From positions 1-64,000 of the forward strand of contig CANSSP010000010.1 in assembly GCA_947649645.1 (NCBI GenBank): a DNA stretch of 64,000 bases. Direction: 5' to 3'. Position 1 is the first letter of the stretch. Each line of letters begins with the position of its first letter. This document shows, one piece after another, positions 55,037 to 64,000 of the stretch. This DNA comes from an uncultured Roseburia sp. Lineage in GTDB: Bacteria > Bacillota > Clostridia > Lachnospirales > Lachnospiraceae. The notes under the pieces are model-generated. The model was not told the origin of the DNA, ran no database searches, and worked only from the letters and a program-made list of their open reading frames with translations. The translations under genes were made by a program, and so were the position numbers.

Positions 55037-55834
55037 ATGAGCTTTAATCTCAACGAACTTATTCTTGAAAAAATCAGATCTGTCGAAGAGTACGATCCTG
55101 CGACAAACGAACTGACAGGCCTCTATACACAGATAGAGGAGCCCAGCCTTAAGACAAGTGCGGACGCCACGGAAGTAACCGACGCCATGGGCGCTTCGAT
55201 CTATACCATCTATAAAGCCCAGAAAGGTACGTTTGATTTCACAAACTCTCTCTTTTCGCTCGATCTGGCCGCTTCCCAGTATGGCTCCGAAAAGATTGTC
55301 GCAAGCGATACAGACAGGCTTCTCGTTCCCGTATCTGAGGTAATCACCATCGGGGCAGACCACACGGTGGTTTTAAAATATGTTCCCGCAGGCACCGAAG
55401 GCGCAGAGATCCGATCTGTCAGAGTAATAAACCCGGATAATACCTTCGGCGGGATTTACGAGGTGTCCGCTGCGGCCGGCGAAGGAAAGTTTACCTTAAA
55501 CGCCGCGACAAAGACGATCACACTGCCGGACGATGCGACAGGCAGGGTATTCGTAAATTACGAGAAAGAAAGCACACAGGCCGTCCAGGTGACAAAGAAA
55601 ACAGACAGTGTCCCGAAAGTCAAAACACTGGTAATCCACGCCATCTTCCACTCGGTCTGCGATACCAACATCGTATATGCAGGCGTGATACGGTGTCCGA
55701 GAGCGCAGATTGACCCGTCCGGCACAGAGCTTTCTCTTAAATCCGACGGAAAGCACTCCGCTTCTTACATCCTGCAGAAAGATTACTGTTCTGACAGCGG
55801 AAAGCTTTTCGATATCATCATCAGCAAAGACTGA
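55037..55834 (+). CDS. tail-tube-like major structural protein
   Basis: 265 aa with a strong AAAGGAGG site. The N-terminal pattern IRSVEEYDPATNELTGLYTQ followed by KTSADATEVTDAMGASIYTI and GTFDFTNSLFSLDLAASQYG resembles major tail/tube proteins of large clostridial siphophages, in which a type-conversion comparison segment precedes beta-rich sheets. The rest is all-beta with DDATGRVFVNYEKES. An Ig-like insertion is possible. It is most likely an abundant virion structural protein; tube versus another structural class is unproven. Confidence 0.55.
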   Translation: MSFNLNELILEKIRSVEEYDPATNELTGLYTQIEEPSLKTSADATEVTDAMGASIYTIYKAQKGTFDFTNSLFSLDLAASQYGSEKIVASDTDRLLVPVSEVITIGADHTVVLKYVPAGTEGAEIRSVRVINPDNTFGGIYEVSAAAGEGKFTLNAATKTITLPDDATGRVFVNYEKESTQAVQVTKKTDSVPKVKTLVIHAIFHSVCDTNIVYAGVIRCPRAQIDPSGTELSLKSDGKHSASYILQKDYCSDSGKLFDIIISKD

Positions 55835-55836
55835 TC

Positions 55837-56133
55837 ATGGAAGAACAGAACATAAACGCCTACTGCTCGATCTGCGGAAAAGGCTACCATGTCTGCAAGG
55901 CCTGTATGGAACAAAGGGCATTCCGGCCCTGGCGGACCATTGCGGACAGCGCCGCGCACTATCAGATTTATATGGCAATCCACGGGTATACCGTGTCGAA
56001 AGACAAAAAAACTGCCAGAAACGAACTGGAAAAATGCGATCTCAACGGCTGCGAAAACTTCAGGCCCGAGATAAAGGCGGCCATACGCCGCATTTTGTCG
56101 GAAACAGAAGAAAAAGACGGACAGGCAGAATAA
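55837..56133 (+). CDS. small zinc-finger phage protein
   Basis: 98 aa, starting two bases after the tail-tube-like stop codon. CSICGKGYHVCKAC is a C-x2-C...C-x2-C zinc-binding motif; the rest is helical with a Lys/Glu-rich end. Similar small CSICGKGYH proteins occur next to tail-tube genes in gut clostridial phages, as far as I recall. The coding position suggests a tail assembly role. Function unknown. Confidence 0.6.
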   Translation: MEEQNINAYCSICGKGYHVCKACMEQRAFRPWRTIADSAAHYQIYMAIHGYTVSKDKKTARNELEKCDLNGCENFRPEIKAAIRRILSETEEKDGQAE

Positions 56134-56159
56134 ATTCTGCACGTCTGCCATCTCCTGTA

Positions 56160-56188
56160 TTTACAAAATTTTCAACCTGTGTTACTCT
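56160..56188 (+). promoter_or_regulatory. Candidate promoter of the second DUF262 gene
   Basis: TTTACA, 17-base spacer, TACTCT, about 40 bases before the start. With the terminator after the gene it makes a self-contained transcription unit within the tail module. Confidence 0.4.
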
Positions 56189-56228
56189 GGATAAATCAGA
56201 ATAATTTTGATTTCCGGAGGGTACAATC

Positions 56229-57224
56229 ATGAGAACATCGAGCAAAGAACGGACACTGCAATGGATTCAGAACCAGTACAAAAAAGGAAATATATCGTTT
56301 TCACACAAACTCCAGCGTCCGATCGGACAGTGGACCCCAAAAATGAAATCTCTTCTGATTCACAGTCTTCTGTCCGGTTTCCCTGTAAATCCCATTTACG
56401 TCGTCGAAGAAAACGGTACCCTTTATACCCTCGACGGCTCACAGAGAACTTCGACGTGCCTTAATTACATAAACAACGAATTTTCGCTGAGCAAAGACAC
56501 TCCCGATATCATAATCGAGAGCAGGGAGAACGGCGAATCCGTCTCCAGAACCTATGAAATCGCCGGCAAAAAATTCGGCAGACTCGACGAGGAAGTGCAG
56601 AACAGCCTCCTCGCATGCAGTCTGGAATTCTGCATGCTGTCCGACTACACAGAACACGAAGTCAGAGAAATGTTCCGTCGTCAGAATGCCGGAAAACCGC
56701 TCAACAGCAGGTTGCTGCGCATTGTAAATGAATCCGATGCATTCAGCGATACCGTGTATTCGCTCGCCACACATCCGTTTATGGATAAGATTGTGACAAA
56801 AATGCAGCGCAAAAACGGAACCGACAGGGATCTGATCATTCAGACACTGATGCTGATTGAGACAAGTCCGGAACAGGAATTTACCTCTTTTCGGACCAGG
56901 GACATCGACGCCTTTGTATCGGAACATTCGGATGCCATCGGCGCCGAAAAAATCGAACTTTTGCGCGACGCGATGACGGCTTTTGACGAGGCTTTTGATC
57001 AGATTAAAATTCCCGTTACATCCATCCCTATGATTCTTTACAGCGGTTATCACATGAAAAAAGATCAAAAAGCCTTTTCCGGCCTTATCGGACCGATTCA
57101 GACTTTTCTGGAGCATTACAACGACAACGAAGAATATAAACAGTATGTCCGGTCCGGCACAGGAAGTGCGGAAAATGTACGCGGGCGCTTTGACTACTGG
57201 AAAAACATTATAAAAACAGCATAG
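56229..57224 (+). CDS. DUF262-family protein (stand-alone)
   Basis: 331 aa. KGNISFSHKLQRPIGQWTPK and MKSLLIHSLLSGFPVNPIYVVEENGTLYTLDGSQRTSTCLNYI show the DUF262 domain with DGSQR. The remaining ~230 residues are helical, without the HNH domain found in complete GmrD-type effectors. It shares the fold with the C-terminal part of the protein at 48802-50907 but is only distantly similar. Gene position inside a tail operon, with its own promoter and a strong terminator, suggests an accessory cargo gene. GGAGGG precedes the ATG. Function unknown; defence or counter-defence is a guess. Confidence 0.75.
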   Translation: MRTSSKERTLQWIQNQYKKGNISFSHKLQRPIGQWTPKMKSLLIHSLLSGFPVNPIYVVEENGTLYTLDGSQRTSTCLNYINNEFSLSKDTPDIIIESRENGESVSRTYEIAGKKFGRLDEEVQNSLLACSLEFCMLSDYTEHEVREMFRRQNAGKPLNSRLLRIVNESDAFSDTVYSLATHPFMDKIVTKMQRKNGTDRDLIIQTLMLIETSPEQEFTSFRTRDIDAFVSEHSDAIGAEKIELLRDAMTAFDEAFDQIKIPVTSIPMILYSGYHMKKDQKAFSGLIGPIQTFLEHYNDNEEYKQYVRSGTGSAENVRGRFDYWKNIIKTA

Positions 57225-57243
57225 CACGAATAACAGCAGAAAG

Positions 57244-57290
57244 AGGGCTGCCACATCCGGCCGGAGAGTCGGATGCGGCAGCCCTTTTTT
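57244..57290 (+). terminator. Strong terminator after the DUF262 gene
   Basis: AGGGCTGCC pairs with GGCAGCCCT and an inner CATCCG with CGGATG across one A-C mismatch, followed by TTTTTT. It lies 20 bases past the DUF262 stop codon. Confidence 0.92.
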
Positions 57291-57334
57291 ACAATGGAAC
57301 CGGCGCGGCCATATGCCCCGGCAGGGAGATTGAT

Positions 57335-57619
57335 ATGAAAATAATACAGACACAACAGATCAGACATTACAGACAGGCCATCGGGCAGCTTGTGGCCGAA
57401 AATGAAACACTCCGAAACAGACTGAGACAATACGAAGAAAACGGCTTTTTAAAAGCAGCCGCCAGGACAGTAAAGGCAAAAAACAGATATGAAGCACTCA
57501 TAAAAGAAGCGGCCCGATGCAAAGAAGAATACGAACAGCTCATCAGGGAACAGAAAATAAGAAACAGGGAAGGTGATAAAAATTGGCGAAACGATTATTT
57601 GACTCACAAAATCAGTTAG
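57335..57619 (+). CDS. short coiled-coil phage protein
   Basis: 94 aa, almost entirely helical with heptad-like spacing (IGQLVAENETLRNRLRQYEE, then YEALIKEAARCKEEYEQLIR). It overlaps the following large tail gene by 37 bases in another frame. No family recognised; it may be a small tail scaffold or chaperone. AGGGAG precedes the ATG. Confidence 0.6.
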   Translation: MKIIQTQQIRHYRQAIGQLVAENETLRNRLRQYEENGFLKAAARTVKAKNRYEALIKEAARCKEEYEQLIREQKIRNREGDKNWRNDYLTHKIS

Positions 57620-60600
57620 ACATCCCCACTCTCATCCTTGAGACAAAAAGCGGAGAACGATTTGGCTCCATTGACGGCGTAACCGGACTGACCTATAAAA
57701 AGACGATGGGAGCAGACAGCGTCAGTTTTGTCGTACACAAATACGTCGACGGGATTTTACATCCCCTGTGGGAAGACATCACAGATCTGAAAACTCTTTT
57801 TATCCCGGAATACGGGGAAAAATTTGAAATAAAAATAACATATGAGGACGAAGAATACGAGACGAAATCCGTCAGCGCAGTCTCCCTGTGTGAGGCAGAA
57901 TTGTCACAGATCCTGCTGCGCAATTTTGAAGTCAACACAGAAACCGACATCGCGCGCGACGATTACAGACTGACCGTGTTTTACGATCCCGATCATCCAG
58001 ACGCCTCCCTTCTGCACCGCGTCTTATCGGCAAAGGCGTCCTTTTATCAGATCGGCGAAGTCGATGAAACACTGCGCAGCCTTTCTTTTGAATTTTCCGC
58101 CGACAACACGGACGTCTATCAGTTCCTGACAGATGAAGTCGCAAAGGAGATGCAGTGTATCTTCCTGTTTGACTCAATGACAAGAACCATTCACGTTTAT
58201 GACCTTAACAGCACATGCAACGAATGCTTTCAGACCACCCCCTCAGGACTGTCTGAAAGACATTACCGCGGCGACTTTCATGATATCTGCCCCAATTGCG
58301 GGAGCACAAATATCAGGAATGGTTTCGGTGAGGATACCACTATATTAATCGACAGGGAAAGCATCGCCAGCTCCATCGTTGTCGAAAGCGATGCCGACGC
58401 GCTGAAAAATTGCTTTTATGTCGAAGGCGGAGACGATGTGATGACGGCCGCATTCTGTCTGATCAACCCGAACGGTACACCCTGCCTCTACTATTTTCCG
58501 CCGCGGGAGCTTGACAAAAAAGCTTCGGACCGGATTTACAAATTTCCGGATGAACTGATTGACGCGTTAAACGCATATGATACGGATTACAGGTACTACC
58601 TGACACAACACACCTTCGATCCCTCCCGCTTATCACACATTTATCATCCCGGAACCAATGACTTTACTCCCACCACTTACGATCCGCAAAGCACCGATTT
58701 AAACTATATCACGGCTTACAACGCTGTTGTAGAAAAAATCTCCGGCCTCTCTGACCAGTCTCCCTATCATGACTGCATTCATTATAAAAGTACGCTTACC
58801 TTTAAAGGACAGAGTGCGCTCGTGGCCGCTTATTTTAACTCGGTTGATTTTGAAGCATTCGTACAGACAAAAATGATGCCGGACTGTGAGATGGAAGTCT
58901 GTACCAAGGAGGAAGCCATCCGAAAACTGACCTCCGCCTCACTCGGCACGATCGCCATCGCCGGTTTTGGCAGCGCAACGACCAGAACCGTCGTCGACAA
59001 TGCCGTTCTGATGACCGCAAAGACCATCGTAAACACTGCACTCTTTGATGTCGGAATTGAATCCAGCGTTTATACGGCCGGAAATTCTTCCTGGACCGGC
59101 CGGTTTGTGATCACAGACCGACAGGACGATAATGTCGGCACAAGGACGATTGTCTCACCACAAAACGTGACTTTATCCGTCAACGGAGACATCCCGGCCT
59201 ACTGCAGGGCCCGCATAAAATCGCTCCTCTCAAAAAATGACCTGCCGGCCACAGAGCCTTTGTACGATCTGACCATAACCGACGCGGATTTTAAAAGCCG
59301 GATTGCCCTTTACGGTGCAGATCAGCTTAAAATTCTCTACAACGTGATGTTAAGCTGCCTTGACGTATTGCAGGAACAGCTCGACAAAAGCGGGATCCGG
59401 AAAGAAAACAGTGTAACCGAAGAATTAAAACGATACTACTCCGTCTATCACAGACGCATGGGCGAAATTTCCGCGAAAATATCCGAGAGAGAGGCAGATC
59501 TGAATAGCATATGGCGGTACAAAGCACTGCTCTGCTCCTATCTCGAAACTGTCCGGTCCATCCTCAGCTTTCCGTCCTACCTCGCACAGTACGCTAAAAC
59601 GCACGCACTTTCCGTTGACCTGTGGGAACTTTTTAATCTGCACCGGCGCGAAGAGACTTATCGGAACAGCCATATTATTTCCGATTCCCTAAAGAATAAC
59701 AGCGACATCATACGCCATGCCGGATCTCTTATGGAACTGGCAAAGAGAGAGCTGATTACGGCCGGAACCCTGCAGTATTCCATATCTGCTTCTCTCTCGA
59801 GCCTCCTCGCGCTGACAGAATTTGCTCCGCTCACGGAACACTTTGAAATCGGAAACTGGATCCGGGTCCGCACCGATATCAGGGAAGATACACCGGAGGA
59901 TTCCATTTACCATTTAAGACTCCTCTCCTATCAGATCACATTCGATGACGTCCAGGAAATCGACGTGGAATTTTCTACCGTTACAAAAACCTGGAGCGGT
60001 ATGCAGGATTCCGGCTCCGTTCTGGAATCGATCCAGGGTATCGCCTCTTCCTACGACGGGGTAAAACGACAGACCGACAAAAACAGCGCGGCAGCAGATA
60101 TCGTTGATGACTGGGTCGCAAAGGGCCTTGACATGACAAATCAGAAAATCGTCAACAGCACAGACAGCCAGGCTTTTGTAATTGACGAGCACGGGCTTCT
60201 GGCAAGAAGCTATGATGATCTCACCGATGTGTACGGCCCCTGCCAGCTGAAAATTCTGCACAACGGCCTCTACACAACCCACAACAGCTGGGAAACCGTG
60301 GACGCGGGAATCGGCTCGTTTATTTATTACGATCCGCTAAATCAGTTCCGGGAAACCGTCGGATATGGTCTCATCGCAAAAACAGTCGTCGGCTCACTTA
60401 TCCTGGGGGAAAACCTTGGAATTTACAATAAAACCGGTTCCATGCGTTTCGACGAAGAGGGACTTGTCATCTCAAACGGGAAAAATACGATTTTTATCCG
60501 GCCGGACAAAACGGCATTCGAAATCTGCCGGGGAACCACAAAGCAGTTTTACCTGGACATGGACGGAAATGCGACGTTCCGCGGAACCATCTATGCGGAC

Positions 60601-61773
60601 GCAGGCGAATTTACAGGAACCATAAACGCCGGCTCCACCATCACGGGCTCGCACATTTCCGGAAGCACGATCCGCACAAAAAACAATCTGTTCCATGTCG
60701 CTGAAGACGGCAAAACGACCGTAAAAGATCTGATTGTGACAGATTCCATATATGGACAGTACTCCCACTCCAGTCAGCCGGCAGGAATAGCAGAAATCCT
60801 CCGGTTTGTGAGCACGCCGGCTTATTCCTACGATAAAATCTTTTACAGCGAATCCCTGGATGAATTTGTATCTGTCACAGAAAACTATAAAGGGCCCGCA
60901 AAGGAATCGTCCAGTCTGCAGGTCTGCCCCGATGTATGCTCGTTTGATTCTGTCGCTCTCTTTAAAAATGTCGCCGACTTCAGGCAAAATGTCTTCTTCC
61001 GCTCGACAGCCGCATTTTCCGACGGGGCATCCGTCGGGAAGGCACTGCATGTCAGCGGAAATATTCATACGGACGGCAGCTCCTACACCGGCAGCGATCT
61101 GCATGTCGACGGCAGCCTGATCACACAGGGAGAAGCCCGGCTCCATGGAGATGTTTATTTTCACTCTCTCATCCGTCTGCAGCGGAAAGGCGAACGGCAC
61201 ATCAGCGCCCAGTGGGCCGACGGGAGATACCACACGCTGCTCAGCCTCTATGACGACGGCCTGAAACTGGCGGTGGGATGGACCGGATTGAGCGAAGACG
61301 GGGAAACCTATCCGACTGATCTCGTTTTAAGAGGGCAGACGGTACATGCGCCGTATGCGAGTGGTATGACAGTTACATCCGACGAACGCCTGAAACGCTC
61401 CTTTGAGAGTCTGGACGCCTTTGACGACGTATACATGGACCTGAGACCAGTCTCATTTGAATATGTCAACGGCTCGTCCGGGCGCAGGCACTTCGGCTTC
61501 GGCGCGGGCGCAGTCAGAGAAAATCTTGAAATGCATGGCTTTACAACACAGGATTTTGCCGGGTTTGTACAGATAAGCGAGAAACCCGAAAGCCAGGATT
61601 ACTGTGGAATCGAAGACCCCATGGGACTTATCTACACAGAATTTATCGCCTGGAACACGCACATGATACAGCAGACGCGCAGGGAACTTGACGAACTCCG
61701 TCTGCAGGTAAAAGAACTGTCTGAAAAATACAACAGGCTTCTGCCCGAAAAAACACAGGAGGTGAAACCATAA
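57583..61773 (+). CDS. Tal-like tail protein with internal zinc ribbon and C-terminal S74 chaperone
   Basis: 1396 aa from a TTG start (AAGGTG upstream). The first ~380 residues resemble the prophage tail/Tal N-terminal hub fold (beta-rich; DIARDDYRLTVFYDPDHPDA, FLTDEVAKEMQCIFLFDSMT). A zinc-ribbon-like insert (CNECFQTT... CPNCGSTN) sits about residue 207-245. Long helical and beta-solenoid segments follow (GTIYADAGEFTGTINAGST). The C-terminus is a peptidase S74 intramolecular chaperone (TSDERLKRSFESLDAF, RPVSFEYVNG, FGFGAGAVRENL) and a terminal coiled coil. It likely forms the tail-tip fibre/spike that contacts the host surface. S74 domains normally self-cleave. Confidence 0.85.
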   Translation: MAKRLFDSQNQLDIPTLILETKSGERFGSIDGVTGLTYKKTMGADSVSFVVHKYVDGILHPLWEDITDLKTLFIPEYGEKFEIKITYEDEEYETKSVSAVSLCEAELSQILLRNFEVNTETDIARDDYRLTVFYDPDHPDASLLHRVLSAKASFYQIGEVDETLRSLSFEFSADNTDVYQFLTDEVAKEMQCIFLFDSMTRTIHVYDLNSTCNECFQTTPSGLSERHYRGDFHDICPNCGSTNIRNGFGEDTTILIDRESIASSIVVESDADALKNCFYVEGGDDVMTAAFCLINPNGTPCLYYFPPRELDKKASDRIYKFPDELIDALNAYDTDYRYYLTQHTFDPSRLSHIYHPGTNDFTPTTYDPQSTDLNYITAYNAVVEKISGLSDQSPYHDCIHYKSTLTFKGQSALVAAYFNSVDFEAFVQTKMMPDCEMEVCTKEEAIRKLTSASLGTIAIAGFGSATTRTVVDNAVLMTAKTIVNTALFDVGIESSVYTAGNSSWTGRFVITDRQDDNVGTRTIVSPQNVTLSVNGDIPAYCRARIKSLLSKNDLPATEPLYDLTITDADFKSRIALYGADQLKILYNVMLSCLDVLQEQLDKSGIRKENSVTEELKRYYSVYHRRMGEISAKISEREADLNSIWRYKALLCSYLETVRSILSFPSYLAQYAKTHALSVDLWELFNLHRREETYRNSHIISDSLKNNSDIIRHAGSLMELAKRELITAGTLQYSISASLSSLLALTEFAPLTEHFEIGNWIRVRTDIREDTPEDSIYHLRLLSYQITFDDVQEIDVEFSTVTKTWSGMQDSGSVLESIQGIASSYDGVKRQTDKNSAAADIVDDWVAKGLDMTNQKIVNSTDSQAFVIDEHGLLARSYDDLTDVYGPCQLKILHNGLYTTHNSWETVDAGIGSFIYYDPLNQFRETVGYGLIAKTVVGSLILGENLGIYNKTGSMRFDEEGLVISNGKNTIFIRPDKTAFEICRGTTKQFYLDMDGNATFRGTIYADAGEFTGTINAGSTITGSHISGSTIRTKNNLFHVAEDGKTTVKDLIVTDSIYGQYSHSSQPAGIAEILRFVSTPAYSYDKIFYSESLDEFVSVTENYKGPAKESSSLQVCPDVCSFDSVALFKNVADFRQNVFFRSTAAFSDGASVGKALHVSGNIHTDGSSYTGSDLHVDGSLITQGEARLHGDVYFHSLIRLQRKGERHISAQWADGRYHTLLSLYDDGLKLAVGWTGLSEDGETYPTDLVLRGQTVHAPYASGMTVTSDERLKRSFESLDAFDDVYMDLRPVSFEYVNGSSGRRHFGFGAGAVRENLEMHGFTTQDFAGFVQISEKPESQDYCGIEDPMGLIYTEFIAWNTHMIQQTRRELDELRLQVKELSEKYNRLLPEKTQEVKP

Positions 61774-61774
61774 C

Positions 61775-62590
61775 ATGTATGCATTTGATTTTGAATATGA
61801 CGGATATGCGCTTTCCGATTTCGGAATGATGATCTGCGCATTTCAGTCATCCGATCTGGAAACGGTATCCTCCGGAGCCGATCTGTCTTTTCAGGTCATA
61901 AAACCGACCGGTTCTGATAAATTCCGGTTTTACGGCTCAAAATACGAAGAATCTTACTCCGCCACAATCCAGATCTGCAAATCGCCATGCGGCGATACCG
62001 GACTGTATCTTGAACCGTCCGAAATTTCCGCCCTGCAGCGCTGGCTATGCAGAAAAGACGGCTATCACCCGTTTCACGTCATACAGGACGACTTAAAAGA
62101 TCTCTTCTGGAACGCGACCTTTACCTGCCGGCAGCTCCTCTTTAAGGGACAGGCCGCAGGGCTTGAACTGACACTGTACACAGACGCGCCTTACGCGTAC
62201 CTGAAATCAGAACCGCTCTTTTACTCCCTTACTCCCGGCGAGAGCTTCTCCGTTTTCGACCAGTCGGACGAAACGGGAAGCATTTACCCGACCGTCGAGA
62301 TTTTATGTAAAGGGCAGGGCGACATCCGGCTTACAAACAGCCTGGACCGGAAAATCCTGACATTGACTTCTCTGTCATACAATGAACGGATTACGCTGGA
62401 CGGAGAGCATAAAATCATAACGTCCTCCCTTCAGAGAAAAGACCTGCCGGACCATTTTAATTTCTATTTTCCCAGAATCCGCAACACATTCCAGGAACGC
62501 GAAAATATTTTTACACTGACAAGGAATGACAGAGCCATTCCCTGCGATATTACCTTTCACTATCATCCGATCGTAAAAATCGGACTGTAG
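61775..62590 (+). CDS. Dit-like distal tail protein
   Basis: 271 aa starting one base after the Tal-like stop. YAFDFEYDGYALSDFGMMIC is the characteristic N-terminal belt pattern of Dit/phage-tail-family proteins, and the C-terminal beta domain ends with DITFHYHPIVKIGL. It forms the ring linking tail tube and baseplate. In most siphophages Dit lies before Tal; here the order is reversed. ACAGGAGG precedes the start. Confidence 0.78.
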   Translation: MYAFDFEYDGYALSDFGMMICAFQSSDLETVSSGADLSFQVIKPTGSDKFRFYGSKYEESYSATIQICKSPCGDTGLYLEPSEISALQRWLCRKDGYHPFHVIQDDLKDLFWNATFTCRQLLFKGQAAGLELTLYTDAPYAYLKSEPLFYSLTPGESFSVFDQSDETGSIYPTVEILCKGQGDIRLTNSLDRKILTLTSLSYNERITLDGEHKIITSSLQRKDLPDHFNFYFPRIRNTFQERENIFTLTRNDRAIPCDITFHYHPIVKIGL

Positions 62591-62627
62591 TGTCGGCAAC
62601 AGACAACCATTCAAGGAGGTAAAATGT

Positions 62628-64000
62628 ATGTCAGTCATACAATATAAACTAAACTTAGATTTGCGCAGAAACGTCCACCAGGTACTTGTAATGAAAGAAG
62701 GCGACGTCAACGCAAGGGAAATCTGCATCACCGTCACCGACAATGGGAAAGTTTTCAATCTGGACGGTTACTCCGCCGACTGTAAATGGAAAAAACCGGA
62801 CGGAACCTATGTATTTAACACCTGCCCCGCCAGACAGGGACAGCTCTATATCTTATGTACCAGACAGATGCTTGCCGTTTCCGGCATCGCCAGAGTGGAA
62901 ATCGTCCTCTACCGTGATATCAACACCGAAAACCAGGACAAAAACGTAATCTCCACCATGAAATTTCACGTCAGTGTCAACCCGTCCGTCGTCTGCGATA
63001 AAGACATCGAATCGTCAGACGAATTCGGCGCACTCACGGAAATTATGCTCAAAAACAAACAGCTCGCAAAATCCCTGGAAGAACTAATGGAGGACAGCAC
63101 GCTTGTACACACCAGTGACCTGGGCGTCCCGGGCGGCGTTGCAACGTTAAACGAAAGTGGAACCATCCCCTCTGCGCAGCTCCCTTCCTACGTCGACGAC
63201 GTAAAAGACGGTCATGCCGTTCACGTCATGGTCGACGATACGACCGGTTCCAGAACAGCCTCGGAATTTATTTTTACAGGAGAAAGCGAGCCCTGTGTCC
63301 CCGAAACAGACAAAATCTATATCGATATTGACGAGGGCATCACCTACCGCTGGTCGGGAACCATCTTTGTCAGCATCGGCTCTCCGCTCTCACTGGGCAC
63401 CACCTCTTCCATGGCCTTCCCCGGCGACAGAGGACTTTCCCTCGAACAGGCTGTCCAGGACCTATCCAGCCCCGCGACCTGGCAGAAAAACGGCCTCTTA
63501 TCGTCGGAGGATAAAAAGCGGATCGATAACTATGCCAATCTGAGAGAAATAAGGATCACCCTCCCTGCCGCATCCTGGTACGGGACGGCCGCCCCGTACA
63601 CACAGGCCATAGAAACCGAAGATCTCTCCGTTTACAATAACTGCAGCATTGAAATGGACACCGACGCGACTTACGCCCAGACAACCGCAGCCGCAGATGC
63701 AAAAATTAACAGGATTACATATGAAAATGGTCAGCTTAGCTTCTCTGCGGACGGTACAAAGCCATCCGTGGATCTCCCGCTCCTTCTCTGCGTCGGGACA
63801 AGCATAAATATCGTCAGCGTACCGGCCTGTTTTGAAGAAATGATTCACCCCGGAATGATCGCAAACAATGACGCAACGGAAGAGGAAGGTTTTGTGGCAG
63901 ATGCAAGAATCGTGAAAGTACACGGGGATGAGATTGATGCGGTTCATGATTCCATTGTTTCGCTGAACAATAATCTGACAAACATCGACACATCTGTCAA
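62628..64000 (+). CDS. BppU-like baseplate protein, partial (runs off the window)
   Basis: At least 457 residues from the ATG at 62628 (AAGGAGGT upstream); absent from the ORF track because it has no stop in the window. QYKLNLDLRRNVHQVLVMKE followed by GYSADCKWKKPDGTYVFNTC and ARVEIVLYRD is the BppU N-terminal beta domain found in baseplate upper proteins of Firmicutes phages. A coiled region (LTEIMLKNKQLAKSLEEL), a carbohydrate-fibre-like region and a tail-fibre-type N-terminal phage motif (SVPGGVATLNESGTIPSAQL-type linker) follow. It probably carries receptor-binding parts toward its missing C-terminus. Confidence 0.8.
   Translation, partial: MSVIQYKLNLDLRRNVHQVLVMKEGDVNAREICITVTDNGKVFNLDGYSADCKWKKPDGTYVFNTCPARQGQLYILCTRQMLAVSGIARVEIVLYRDINTENQDKNVISTMKFHVSVNPSVVCDKDIESSDEFGALTEIMLKNKQLAKSLEELMEDSTLVHTSDLGVPGGVATLNESGTIPSAQLPSYVDDVKDGHAVHVMVDDTTGSRTASEFIFTGESEPCVPETDKIYIDIDEGITYRWSGTIFVSIGSPLSLGTTSSMAFPGDRGLSLEQAVQDLSSPATWQKNGLLSSEDKKRIDNYANLREIRITLPAASWYGTAAPYTQAIETEDLSVYNNCSIEMDTDATYAQTTAAADAKINRITYENGQLSFSADGTKPSVDLPLLLCVGTSINIVSVPACFEEMIHPGMIANNDATEEEGFVADARIVKVHGDEIDAVHDSIVSLNNNLTNIDTSV

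Larger units (their letters stand above)
47001..64000. mobile_element. Prophage or prophage-like element, left part
   Basis: Starts with a large serine recombinase at the chromosome junction, continues with a sigma/DUF262 fusion, a candidate phage RNA polymerase, an HU-like protein and a tail/baseplate module, and runs off the window. Terminase, portal, capsid, tape measure and lysis genes are not seen in this part. Confidence 0.85.

Noticed and set aside
1-64000. CRISPR arrays and insertion sequences
   Set aside because: No regularly spaced direct repeats and no transposase gene were seen. The only direct repeats are the miaB duplication and the two 13-bp operator-like repeats.

Overview
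The window reads as a chromosomal segment of an anaerobic gut-type Clostridia, most likely Lachnospiraceae. This rests on gene content and style (GHKL kinase, large serine recombinase, Gx-transporter/NusG-II pair, DUF3737, DUF5713, clostridial MetY, GH106-like glycosidase) and on GGAGG-type ribosome sites; no 16S or other species marker is present. No search was run; family names are by-eye recognition.

Layout. (1) 1-1.9 kb: 3' end of a tRNA and its terminator, a 5'-truncated gene remnant, trxA, and a convergent Crp/Fnr-type regulator. (2) 1.9-16.7 kb: two glycan-use blocks. The minus-strand block holds a sugar isomerase/epimerase-like protein, a GH106-like glycosidase and GH43. The plus-strand block holds an NTF2-like protein, a GH1 glycosidase, a small protein, TetR and AraC regulators, a GPH-type sugar symporter and GH2. 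(3) 16.7-31.8 kb, all minus strand: an unusual locus combining a one-module NRPS with a terminal reductase (C-A-T-R) and partner-switching signalling parts (SpoIIE-type PP2C phosphatase, RsbW-like ATP-binding protein, RsbV-like STAS protein). It also holds an amino-acid-type ABC system, a GHKL sensor kinase, a cyclic-nucleotide-binding protein and a MATE exporter. The ABC ATPase and the MATE exporter both end in RsbW-like domains, so signalling and transport are physically fused. (4) 31.8-45 kb: housekeeping genes (dGTPase, aldo/keto reductase, ClpP-like protease, glgA, metY, yebC, CNNM/CorC-type protein, ruvAB, Gx transporter, NusG-II protein, miaB). (5) 45-47 kb: a one-gene insertion at the 5' end of miaB, bracketed by a duplicated miaB segment, then a subtilase gene cut by the next element. 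(6) 47-64 kb, running off the window: a prophage or prophage-like element with a large serine recombinase at its left edge. Its early region has a sigma-factor/DUF262 fusion diverging from a candidate single-subunit double-psi-beta-barrel RNA polymerase (DVDGD motif, like SPbeta YonO). Its late region has an HU-like protein, a tail-tube-like protein, a second DUF262 gene, a Tal-like tail protein with an S74 chaperone, a Dit-like protein and a BppU-like baseplate protein.

How it fits together. The sugar blocks are regulated polysaccharide/glycoside utilisation loci. The NRPS locus probably makes and exports, or senses, an aldehyde- or alcohol-ended acyl-amino acid or peptide under control of a phosphatase/anti-sigma style switch. 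The prophage appears to bring its own transcription machinery. It interrupts a subtilase gene, which excision could restore. No terminase, portal, capsid or tape-measure gene lies in the window, so intact phage versus tailocin-like element cannot be decided here.
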